In this document: positions 12,276 through 22,732 of the stretch, one piece after another
Layout of the letters: every line of letters starts with the position of its first letter
Position numbering within the stretch: the stretch's first letter is position 1
Source of the DNA: Pilasporangium apinafurcum
Lineage: Eukaryota; Oomycota; Peronosporomycetes; Pythiales; Pythiaceae
Assembly (NCBI GenBank): GCA_001600495.1
Contig: BCKE01000002.1
Span: 883,763-947,762 of the forward strand
Length of the DNA stretch: 64,000 bases
Reading direction: 5' to 3'
Notes under the pieces: generated by a model
What the model was told of the DNA's origin: nothing
Databases searched by the model: none
Seen by the model: only the letters and a program-made list of their open reading frames with translations
Translations under genes and position numbers: made by a program

Positions 12276-13560
12276 TGGCGATAATCAGAATACGGTCTAA
12301 CCGTGTGGACACGTTTGAAAAGTCGGTTGACTCTCCCACTGCCCACGGATACTTTTCCTACACTCTCCTCTCTTCTTACATTCTTTCTTCTTCGCTGTGA
12401 CTCTGGCAGTCTTGGAAGTCCATGTAGGAGACACATAACGAGTGTAAGGGTGTTCTTCGACGCATGCACGTCGCATTCCCACGTGATGTGCATTCGCTGT
12501 TGTTACAGCGGAGAACCTGGCGTGAAAATTTGACTCTTGCGCTCCCATCAGCCTTTTTCGTCGGAAATGGCGTCTCCTCAAGCTGCTGGTAGCGCTTGGA
12601 GCATCACTGACTCGTGCAGTACTCGTCGGTCTGCAGCACGGTCTCACGCTTTGCCAGCTTACGCGTGAATCGCTTCACAGGTCTATGCATGTGACCCTTG
12701 ACGAAGCCCTGTTGACTCCAGTCACCGAGGGCAATGCAAATCTGAGGACTTGGTGTGGGTACCAACCGCTTTGCCATATGTGCCAGCGTCTTCCGACTAA
12801 ATCTGAACTGAAGGAAACGCCATTTACGAAATGGATGCGATACATAAAAGCTCGCCAAGAAGTCGAAATGTCTCCACACATACTTGACGTTTGTCATATA
12901 CTGCTCATATAACGTTGTCTTGAGCGAAAGCATCTCCCGGATAATACTTCTGTACTCATGCTCTTTCTTCTTTAAGTTCTCGTGCCAGAACGTATACTTG
13001 TTTATCCCGGCGAGGTGTCTGTACTCTCGCGTAGCTATCTGTTGAATGTCGTACTGCTGGTTACTGGCTCGCTTGCGTCGAACACCATGTTTGTGTCTCC
13101 TCTCCCTTTTCTTCTTCCGCTTCTTTCGTCGTTTCTGCTTCGACTTCTTCGCTTGACTTTGCTTGGATATCCTTCCGTTGCATTTGACTTTCTTCTCTTC
13201 TGCATCAACTTCTCACACACGAATGGCAGTGCAGAGTGACCGCATACCAGGGTCGATCCCAACGACAGTATCGGGAACGCAATTGTCAGGAGGCACCGTT
13301 ATGTCTTTGTCTTTCTCTTTCACGAGACGCTGCTGGAGGTGTTCATTCTTGAAAAAGATGTTTCTAGCAGCGTTGACATCTCTGTCAGTGAGGACACTCT
13401 AAGACTTTCTGATACCGTCTTGGATGGTAACCATAATCCTCGAGATTTGCTTTTTACGTGCTATTTCTATCAATCTGGGCAGTCCTGACTTGGTGTCCTT
13501 GAGATCAGAATCAATGTTGATCTCTTCGGGCATGTACTGTCATCGACTTGCATCCTTTCT
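12276..13560 (-). pseudogene. Fanzor relic C (TnpB-related, Fanzor1-like)
   Basis: Read on the minus strand, this block carries decayed pieces of a Fanzor protein, a eukaryotic relative of TnpB. In order they are TDRDVNAARNIFF (13388-13350), then the RuvC-I motif VVGIDPGMRSLCTA (from about 13266). Next come REYRHLAGINKYTFWHENL (about 13035), the RuvC-II area ALGDWSQQGFVKGH followed by TDEYCTSQ (about 12750-12610), half a zinc ribbon (RCNNSEC), and a decayed RuvC-III tail, TWECDVHASKN (about 12490-12455). Stops and frame changes separate the blocks, and the last motif has lost the usual RD and N residues, so it is dead. Its middle matches the domain order of copies A and B but the sequence is far diverged. 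It lies directly after the SMC stop codon. Confidence 0.82.
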
Positions 13561-13840
13561 TAAAAAGAAGGATAGTGGAGAAAAGATCTGATCGCGGAGA
13601 ATCGAAAACAAGTTTCTATCGATAGGGAGAAGAAAAGCATGTCAAAGTATATCCCACCGGTGGGAGAAATGGGAAAATATAGGTTAATTAATCTCCACAA
13701 GTTTCCCAAGTAATTATTGCGCAATATATTATTGGTTTGAATATGCGTCTCTTCGTTCCAGAAAATTAGCACGCGGATAGCACGTACTCCAACGTAATCT
13801 CAATTTATCAGTATAGATTACACTGAGTACTCGTGACGAA

Positions 13841-15568
13841 ATGGATATGACTGCAGAGAATCCGTTCACTGACTTGATGAATAAAGCTGTGAAGTTGAAG
13901 GGAGCCCAACAGGCTCAACTCCGAACACTCTTTGATTCATGGCCCCAGTATTTCCAGCATTCGATGTTTATGCAAGAATCCGTGATATCAGTACGCAAAC
14001 AGCCACTTCCGGAACGTTTTGCGGCAGCAGAATCAATGAAAGCGAAAGGGAACGAGCATTACAAGAAAGATAATCTCGAAGAAGCTGTCGCCGAATACGA
14101 AAAAGCGCTTGCAGTGTTTAAGTATATTGAAAACAAAGACCCGGGGTGGAAAAAGAAAGGCATCGAAGACACAGATCTGTGTGTCGTCGATTACAAATGT
14201 GATAATGAGGAAGACCAGCTTCGATTGGACATGCTCAAGCTCTCTTGCTATCTGAATATTGCAGGTAAGATTGCATCAACTGGAGTTGAGTCGTAATGGA
14301 TAGGCTGTACCCACCGATCAAGTATAATGCAGTGTCAAAGTTCAAGCTGAAGGAATACGTAGTCAGTGTCAAGGCGTGTGACGATGCATTAGAAGTTGAT
14401 CCAGACAATGTCAAAGCTTACTACTGGTGCGAGACACGTGATCATTATGGTTCCATGTTTATGTTTACTCATATGTGTTGCTATCCAATGATTCGATGTC
14501 ACAGGCGAGCACAAGCGCTAATCACACCGGTATCAAATGGCGCATTGGAATTTGATCGCGCTATTGCAGATTTACAAAAAGCTTTTGCTATTGATCATGA
14601 CAATAAACCAGTTCGGAAGCTTCTCCGAGAACTCACTGAACAAAAGATCAAGCAGAAAAAACTTGATAGAGAAACCTTTAGCGGGATGTTTAATCGCGGC
14701 ACAGTGTATAATTCCGATGTGGATTCCGATATGGAGCACGAGAGACTAGATGAAGCTGCTCGTGAAGAAAAATTTCAAAAAGAGGTACTATGCCATGCGT
14801 GCATTTTCATCTGACCTTTACTGATTTTGACAATTACGTCACCTTTCTATGTAGATCGAGGAAGCAGAGCAGCTTGCTAACATGTGCGAAAGTAAAGGGA
14901 AAGTTGAATACGCAAAGGAAATTCGAGATAAGATCAATCAAGCCAAATTAAATCGTGATCGTCGACTTAAGCAGGTTGATTTTTTCAACCCAACTCCCGA
15001 GATGATTGAAGATGCGAGTAAGAATGGGTAAGTAGATCTCAGACGCTGTTTCTTCTGCACAGGAAACACATTTAATGGGGGTCTTGTATTGCTGATGTTG
15101 ATTGTTGTCCCATATAGTATTGACTTGACAGATCGAGCTGTTCAGCAAATGCTTCATGACATTCAAGAGCAAGAACGAAAGTCGCCATCCAACCCCAAGT
15201 CTCCTGGTGTTCGAGAAAGTCCAACTGAATCAGTCGAGTCTATCCTACAATCCATGTCCAACGCCCAGATCGCGGAGATGCTCAGCAGAGAAGGCATTGA
15301 TTACCATAAGATTGCTGATCGGGAGCAATTCCTTGAAACGGCCAAACAAGTATTACTCGCCAAACTTGAGTCGAAAGGACCACCAGAGCAGAAATCGTAC
15401 TTCTTCACTATATGCTTGCTTGCTGTCGGATGGACTCTGTTGCGATTATATACTTCTGGTGGACTTACTGCTGCGTTACGATTATTTCTAGGTTTGGTGA
15501 CTGGAGAAGGTTCTAGCTCTCAGGGTAGCCAAGTACCAAATGAAGCTGATATCTTCGATGACTACTAA
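13841..15568 (+). CDS. TPR protein with C-terminal membrane segment
   Basis: Five exons (13841-14264, 14333-14426, 14505-14784, 14855-15027, 15118-15568) give 473 residues. Tetratricopeptide repeats occupy roughly residues 65-240: AAESMKAKGNEHYKKDN, then KFKLKEYVVSVKACDDAL and LEFDRAIADLQKAFAID. A charged helical middle follows. Near the C-terminus a hydrophobic stretch (YFFTICLLAVGWTLLRLY) looks like a membrane anchor, and the protein ends in an acidic tail. The layout resembles tail-anchored TPR co-chaperones such as FKBP8 or TOM receptors, but no isomerase domain is present. A role in guiding chaperone clients to an organelle membrane is inference. Confidence 0.75.
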
Positions 15569-15877
15569 CACATGATCCATCAACTCTTCAATTTATAAGC
15601 TTGCTAAGAAATAACTGCAAGTTGTTTAAAGGAAGTAGAAACAAAACAATGCTCACTTAATTTTTTTCTACGAAAACTAATCTCTCTCGGTGCATTCGCG
15701 TACTTAACGGGTAAGTCGGGTGGAATTTTGCCGTCACGTGCTCCCTTCTAAAATTTTGTATTCACTCCAGCACACATTTTACGCTAATCCATGGGATATT
15801 TGTTCGATTTCTCATGTTGAGCACAAGATCACTTGTAGACTGTACCCAACTTGTCATGCCTTCTCTTAATGTTCTTT
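15569..15877. other. Convergent intergenic spacer
   Basis: This spacer of 309 bp separates the 3' ends of the TPR and kinase genes. It is AT-rich at the left. I see no gene or structured element in it. Confidence 0.4.
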
Positions 15878-18800
15878 TTAATCCATCGTCAACGGACCGT
15901 CAGCAGAGCTGGCAGAGGAACCTTGACGAGAATTCTGGCTCCGACTGTGATCAGAGGAAGACGATGTGACAGTTCGGATTGTGGTCGTGGTTCCGTTAGT
16001 CGAAACCAAAGTTGTTTCGCCCTGATTTGGGTCCTGGTGGGTCGTCGTCACTACATCTGACGAAGGTTCATCCGATTGTGCTGGTACAGGTCGCTCTCGA
16101 GAGATTGTCACTTCTACTCGCCCAAATTGCTCAGTCATGGTCGCTTCTAATTTCTTCATCTCCTTTCGGAATACTTCCGGGGACATCGGTGCATGAATAA
16201 ACCCATGCTCTACGAACGATGACAACGGTGTCCCAGCAGTTTCCTCAGTCTCACATGCTGCAGGTTCGTCCGATGCGGATGCATCTGAATCCACTTCCTC
16301 CTCACTAGGCGGTGGCGGAGGAGGGTGCAGTTCCGAAACGAGATTCGTCACTTCAACTAATGCATCTGGATTCTCACAGTAATATGTAAAGTCTTTGAAT
16401 GTCGGGTCTTGAACCGGTGGTGTAGCTTTTCGACCAGTTCGACTCGACACTAACGACAAGAAACCTTTCGAGCGTGACGCCGATTTTTCAGTCGGAGATT
16501 GTACTTCGCGCTCCACATCCAGTTCCACAAATTCCTGATCGACGTATCCTACGTCCAGGGGTGATGACTATTGGAGACAATAAAGCACTCATGAGATGAT
16601 CTCTTCTCAAATACATCCATTCAACATGTGACGCGTAATCACCTACCAAATTTGGTTTCCATGGCGGTGTAATCTTTTTTTGCAGCAACAGATCCCAGTC
16701 GATATCCTTGAAAAATGGATGATTTAAAATGTCGCTGATGTTGCTACCCAGTCGCTTCGTGGCGTCTTTTTGTAAGAACTATAGTAGCAAGACAAGTTCG
16801 TTTAGCGAATGTGTTCCCTTAACATTGTATAGCAACGTTAGTGCACACTAACCGCAGTGAGAATGTCTTTCAATTCTTCCGACAGCACAGGTTTTTCTGG
16901 GAATGTTAATGGATCATTCTGGATCTTTTGATACATTTTCTCAATGTTGTTGTCGTAAAAGGGCGACTTGCCTACGCTCATTTCGTAGAGCAAAATGCCC
17001 AAACTCCACCAATCCGCTGCCTTGCCATAAGACCGCTTGGCCTTGGGGAGCAGCAACTCAGGTGCTGTATATTGCGGTGATCCTGCCATGGTTTTGGCTC
17101 CATAGTATTCTGACACGTGCAACTTTGCCAAGCCGAAGTCCACGAGAGCAATATGACCTTCGCTATCGATCATAACGTTTTCTGGCTTAATATCTCTACA
17201 ATAAGGGTGGAAACAACCAAAGTTAGCTATGAAACCCAGCAAATGTATCCCATCCCGCTCAAGAAATACCTATAAAGAATATCATGCTGATGCAGATGGT
17301 GGATCCCCAACACCAATTCCGCCGTGTAGAAGTGTGCGCGATCTGCTGGTATTCTACAGCTGGATCCTTTGCTCATGTGGTGAAACAAATCGCCACCACC
17401 GTAATAGTTCATGCCCAAAAACAGTTTTGTTCGACTTTGGAAAGCGATGCGAAGACCAGCAATAAATGGATGATGAATATTCTGTGCCACGCGCATCTCC
17501 GTAAACGAGCTCTCAATGTCGTATTTCGTCATCTTTCCCTTCTCCAGAATCTTCAGCGCGTAGATTTGTCCATCGCTCTTCTTCACAGCATTCACGACCT
17601 GAAACATTATAAAAGAACATCATTTGTGAACAATGAAAAACATAATCATGCGTCGAGTAGAAGTTGTTCAACTTACTGTTCCAAAGCCTCCTTTGCCAAT
17701 GACGTTGTAGACTGTAAAGTCTTTCATGGAGATACTAAGCGCCCGATTAGAGCGAACAGCAGCATCTGACATCTCCGAGTAAGGATTCTTCACCCCAAAT
17801 GACTTCCAGCTGCCATTGGCACTTTTGATATCCACATCAACCCGGAAGCGCAGAATGCGGCCATAGGGCCCAAACCGAATACGATGTGACCACGGTTGCG
17901 AGATAACAGTGCCAGAGTGCTTGCTCTTTAAAGTCTCAGTACCCTTCACAGTGAGACTCTTGCCATCCGCATCCACCGTCACATCACCTACATTAAACTC
18001 CACCACTTCCACATTGTGGTAGAACGCGCCAACAAAGTGCAACAGCCCTTCACATCCGAAATAATCCCCACTGAATGGTGTGCTTTTCGGGTACGATGAC
18101 GTAAAAACTAGATCTACAATAGGAGCAACAGACAAACGATATCAGATTATTCGATTTTTAGGTTCATAACAAGTGCCAAAATAAGAATTAGCAGTGTACC
18201 TTTGTTAAAGTACGACATGAATTCGTTCACGCGCTCCAATTCTCCACGGAGCAGACGTTGATAGACATCATAGGCTTCAGTCTTTGTCATGTCCGGAACT
18301 CCTCCACGGCGGTAGGTGTTATAGATTGGCTTGCTATTTCTGCGCATGTTGCTGTGATCCACACCAGCCTAATCAATAAAAAAGCAAAAGCAATTAGCAT
18401 TGACCGACAGTCTCTCTTTCTTTTTGCTCAGTTATGTCACGCATACCTCCAAGTAGTAGACCCACGCTAGCTGTTCCAATTGTGTTGGTACCGAACAGAG
18501 AAATTCCTTGCCTTCCTTGGTCTTGAAGGAAAAATCATATCCATGGCCGCTTTTAGGGACTTTGTCTGCCTTCACAGATGCCACAGTCACTCGACCCTTC
18601 AGATGGCTACGATTACGTGCATCCACCTTCGTTTCATAATCTATGAATCAACCCACATGATCAAAATCCAATGATATATGCACATAACGGCACTAAACAG
18701 CAGCAGTAACCATTAAGTACAAGACGTACACGACAAATGGTTGCCCTCGAGTGTAAAGAACCGCATTTTCCAATTGCGTACGAGATGACCTCGTTTCGTG

Positions 18801-19234
18801 ACATAACCTTCCCATTCAACAATCGGCCCCAGATCCAACGACTCCACAGCCTGATCTTCCATGCTCCCATTTATCGACTCAGTGCCGGATCCTGCAGTGC
18901 GACTATTGCCAGAGCGTCGCAGCGACGAGAAAAGTAAGTTCTCTACCCCTCTATTTCCCGTTCTGCTGCTATTACTGCTGTTGTGGGGAGAATTCCGTGC
19001 AGATCCACTCGTGGACCGACTCGTGGCCGCACTGGCCACTTGGGAGCTGCTGGGACTAGACATTGGGACGGGCTGTTGCGCCATGGTGGAGAGTGACGTG
19101 GTGGAAGAGGATGTGTGCATCCCGGGGGATTTTTTTCGTAGACTCTCGAGTGCAGTTGTGCTGCCACTGCGTCGCATGCCAGTGGTTCCGTCCCCATTGG
19201 CGTCCGCCATAGGTTTACTCAGTTCAGCACCCAT
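15878..19234 (-). CDS. AGC-family protein kinase with myristoylation signal, PH and NTF2-like domains
   Basis: Eight exons (19234-18730, 18640-18447, 18368-18200, 18113-17677, 17598-17270, 17195-16853, 16778-16647, 16567-15878) join in frame to 932 residues. The start MGAELSKP fits an N-myristoylation signal. A serine-rich linker leads to a PH domain (about 138-230). Next is an NTF2/SnoaL-like fold (about 270-410: [17 protein letters not shown]). The kinase follows from about 425, with glycine loop IGKGGFG, catalytic loop [15 protein letters not shown], and activation segment [15 protein letters not shown]-terminal FKDFTYY resembles the AGC hydrophobic motif. The tail is rich in Pro, Glu and Ser. 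Kinase activity looks intact. Targeting to the plasma membrane by lipid and PH domain is inferred. Confidence 0.87.
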
Positions 19235-19901
19235 GCTATTCCTGCTTGGAGAGAAAGAGAAGGCGGACAGAAAGAAAAACGACCGGATTTACACAGACAG
19301 AAGGATGGGTCGATGGTTGGATGGCTGAATGACGGACAAACAAACGAGCAAGCAAGATGGTGGATACGTCTCCTCTCTTCGCTCTTGTATGTTGGTAGTT
19401 CGTTCTCTGGGATTCTCGCTCTCTCTCCTTTTCACGATCAGTCCACCTCTTCCTAGAGATATACGTCCGGTCGAGTAGGTACGTAGGTAATGAAGACAAG
19501 AATTTTAGCCAGTCATCACACGCAACGAGAAATGCTGATTTTCTACCTTTATATCTTGATTAAGTATCTTATTCCACAATTACTATAGTTGAACTATAGA
19601 AAAGGTAATTTAGATGAGTAGTCGTCGCCTAAGCAAATTTCTTAGTTTGTTAGAGGGATCAGAGCGTTGAAACAAAATTTTTACTCTGTCCAATACAGTA
19701 CCACCCATAGTCCTTTTGTAATCATCTAATTTAGCCAATCATTTTCCATTAAAAATAATTTCTATCCAATAGAAGGACATTATTTAAAGAAGAGCATCCA
19801 TCTGTTTTTTCTGAATTAGGGACAAATATAACTAAAAAAAAAGGGACATTGGTGGAAAAGTGATCCGACCCCAAAAGACGACAGCAAGATTCTAGTGAAA
19901 A
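19235..19901. promoter_or_regulatory. Divergent promoter region with CCAAT boxes
   Basis: This 667-bp region lies between the kinase gene and a small membrane-protein gene transcribed the other way. The right half is strongly AT-rich. CCAAT occurs at 19690-19694, 19735-19739 and 19766-19770, about 130-210 bp before the ATG at 19902. A similar arrangement lies before the Ski3 and transposase-derived genes. No further gene is seen. Confidence 0.5.
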
Positions 19902-20231
19902 ATGGCTCGACCGCGCGTGAATCTCGCAGCAATTTTTCTCTCTGGTGTGACGGGAATGACCGTCGCCGGTGTGTCATTACTAGCATATATCCGTTTCCAG
20001 CACCCAGAAGAATTTGCAGAGACGTCCGTGAAGATGTCGCACCCGGAAATGTCAGACCCTTTTGGACGGAAATGGGGCGTGTTTGGCACAGGCATTGTTG
20101 ACGCCATTCCGCAAAGCGTGAAGGATTTTTTCATTATTCAGAACCTTCCCGAGAGGATAGAGGCACAAAAGAAGAAACGTGAACAGCAAATTCGCCAAAC
20201 CGTCGAGGATTTACGCCCGAAGGACAAGTAG
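19902..20231 (+). CDS. Small single-pass membrane protein, unknown function
   Basis: This is a 109-residue single-exon frame, preceded by CCAAT boxes and an AT-rich leader. After a short basic N-terminus (MARPRVN), residues 8-29 form one hydrophobic segment (LAAIFLSGVTGMTVAGVSLL). The rest is soluble, with a charged helical C-terminus rich in Lys, Gln and Arg. The layout resembles small mitochondrial inner-membrane assembly factors, but I recognise no family signature. The upstream ATG context and in-frame length support it as a real gene. It is not recognised. Confidence 0.6.
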   Translation: MARPRVNLAAIFLSGVTGMTVAGVSLLAYIRFQHPEEFAETSVKMSHPEMSDPFGRKWGVFGTGIVDAIPQSVKDFFIIQNLPERIEAQKKKREQQIRQTVEDLRPKDK

Positions 20232-20279
20232 GCACCTCAAGAGATTATGTGTGTTACCAATACATACCAAAATACGAAA

Positions 20280-21480
20280 GTATCTCAGGGAGAAGCTCCT
20301 GTTTTTTCTTTGGGCTAACAAAAGCTAGTTGAGACTAGACAACTATAGAGTAGGCATCTCCGACATCTGGACTATCAGAACAAGTCTTTCTTGTATACTG
20401 TTCCTCACACTCGATCATCTTTCCTTCAGTCCTTTTCATCCTGTACTTCAGTACCATCTTGAACTTGTAGTGAGATCACGTGAGCATTGTTCTTGACACC
20501 TTGTTTGAAATCATTTTTTGCTTGGATGTCAGCTCTGAAGTTCCAAAGGATGAAAGAAGGACTTCATAGTAGTTGTCCGACAACCACTTGGAGACTTTCT
20601 GATACATATCTGACATCATCGTTTTCCTCAACTGATATCGCTTGCACTTGGATTTTTCTTGAGACAATCGGGATTTGAGACGGTCGATCAACAGATAATG
20701 GTCGAATATTGCATACTTGGTGTTGTCCACGCTTAACGCCATGCCATGAGATGATTTTGATAGTAACGCCTTCATTCTTGGAGAAACCAAAATATCGTGG
20801 AAAGAATCAAAGTTGATCTTTATCAGACTTTAGCGATCGAGATTGAATTTCGACCGAAGCTCTGTTATCTTTTCGCGACTTGAACCTCAACTGAAGAAAC
20901 GACGTCTTCTTTTCTTTGTCCTTACAGGATTTGAATAGAGTTTTCAATAACTTGATAGCTTTGACGAAGTATAACAGTTGTTCCTCAGACTCTCGACAAT
21001 CTTGTTGTAAATTGCGCGATGAGTACCAAGCATTTTCTTGAGAAGTTGCTTCTATTCCTTTGTTGGATACAGTTTCACTTTCAAGATGCTGTTTGGACTT
21101 GGTTTATCTATCTTGCATCATTCGATCCTTTTGGGATTGGAGATCAGAGTCTTCCGAGCATTCCTGATTTATTTCGGTTTATTCTGGCAACAAAGACGTT
21201 AATGCGGGACAAGAGGTCTTCTTGATATTGTTGTGCTTTCATATCTTCATTCTTGTCTTGATGGAGTCGTTGGTCAGCGTGAACCTTGACTTGGATGCTA
21301 CGCTTTTTACGCATTTACGCGAGGAGTCCGTACCCAGACCAGTCTTGGACAGTAACCACGATCCTCAAGGTCTGCTTGCTACGTGCTATCGCCATCAATC
21401 CACACGGTCTTGCCTTGTTGTCAGCTGTATGGAGAGAATGTGTTGTGCGGCCGCTTAGATCAGGATTGTTGAAGTGCTTG
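20280..21480 (-). pseudogene. TnpB/Fanzor2-type relic D
   Basis: The minus strand carries the normal TnpB/Fanzor2 order with breaks. The N-terminus reads LKVKLYPTKE, one stop, then KQLLKKMLGTHRAIYNKIVE (about 21090-20995). LQLRFKSRKDNRASVEIQS follows (about 20920). The helical linker LKSRLSQEKSKCKRYQLRK comes next (20690-20630). Last is a zinc-ribbon start, EEQYTRKTCSD (about 20400). The RuvC-I aspartate block is not visible between the second and third pieces, and no RuvC-III follows the ribbon, so the copy is dead. A block at 21440-21200 matches the first part of relic C (shared GCACGTA, then TGGTTAC and TCCAAGAC). The relic ends near the start of the RP9-like gene. Confidence 0.72.
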
Positions 21481-21571
21481 ATTTCTTCTAGAAACTGATA
21501 TGCATAACAATGGAGAGAAAACTAATTCATAGGGGGAGACTCATTGGCTCAGTTTACCGCAGTATATCGGC

Positions 21572-22511
21572 ATGGCGCCAACTAAAGCAGATGAAAATGG
21601 CAACAAGAAGCAAGTAAGCTGCAGCATCTTGGAGCAGTAGAACACTGTACTTCAGCCAAAGATTGATAGTGTTTTCATTGGATGATTTTCTCTAATGGTA
21701 GATGCGCGCGCCGGAAGCAGCGATCCCCGATTTACCAGAGAATCGCAGTGCGCGTGACTTCCTGAAAAACGCGCCTTCGAAAGGACTGTGGCTACCTATG
21801 GGAGTGCAGGTCAAGGTCATGCAGTGCTGGCGCTGCAAAGCTTTTGGTCATCGCACAGGTGACCGTGAGTGCCCCATGGCGACAGCAGGGAACCTATTGT
21901 TGGATGCAGAGCGCCAGGCACGAGAGGATCCCATGGCTAAGTACATGGCAGTAGAGCAGGAGATGAAAGACCCTGTCGCACAAAAAATACTGGCAAAGAA
22001 GCAGAAGAAGCGAGAGAAACGAGAGCAATTGGAGCGATTGCTGCTAGAGATTCGGCAGGAACAGAAAGAGAAGCGCAAGAAGAAGATGATGAAGAAGAAG
22101 AAAAATAGCGGCAAGCGCAGGAGGAGAGAGTCCATCACCAGCAACAATAGCATCAATTCTTCTTCATCGTCTTCGTCTAGCGACAGCAGCAGTTCTTCGG
22201 CATCCAACTCCAGCTCTGACTCAGATGATAACCGACGCAGACACAGAAAGAGGAAAAGGAAACTTCGTAACAGAAGCACAAGTCGAAGTGTTTCCCCCCA
22301 TGCGCACAGCTATCGACAATACTCAATCGAAGAACGAGCAAGTAGAAATAGTCGACGCTGGCGAACGAGCCCGGGACGTACCAGTTACAGAAATAAAACG
22401 TCATATACCGATAGTGGCTCCAGAAGATATGATTCAGAGAACAGCACTCGCAGTCGATTTTCCTCAGACGACAGGAAACCAGAACGATTGCGATCACCAA
22501 CTCGAAAGTGA
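21572..22511 (+). CDS. RP9: RP9 (PAP-1)-like splicing-associated protein
   Basis: Two exons, 21572-21613 and 21702-22511, give 283 residues. The core PENRSARDFLKNAPSKGLW followed by VKVMQCWRCKAFGHRTGD is the hallmark of RP9 (retinitis pigmentosa 9, PAP-1). It includes the single CCHC-like knuckle CWRCKAFGHRTGDREC. The rest is low-complexity: Lys/Arg-rich helices, a serine run, and RS-type dipeptides at the C-terminus. Such tails are typical of spliceosome-associated proteins. In animals RP9 binds PIM1 kinase and splicing factor PRPF3. The same role here is inferred from homology. The tail is longer than in the human protein. Confidence 0.9.
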
Positions 22512-22732
22512 AATAGAAACGAGATGGGCACAATGAGCCGTACGATGAGAATATCATTACTTGGAAATATTTGCGTTTGCACGTCTAAAGATGACGCAAA
22601 ATTGTGTCGTGCAATCATACTATCGGGGATAGTGCAACTATTCTCACTCATGAGGATGATGTCAACAGGCACATAAAGAACGTGATGACTGTGTTTTCGT
22701 TATCTACGCACATCGAGTTCATGAATGAATTA

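Noticed and set aside
13652-13665. Short palindrome TCCCACCGGTGGGA near relic C
   Set aside because: Only 14 bp, with no second copy or clear link to the element's end.
22140-22280. Leucine-rich minus-strand frame inside the RP9-like gene
   Set aside because: It is the complement of the Lys/Ser-rich tail and has no independent support.
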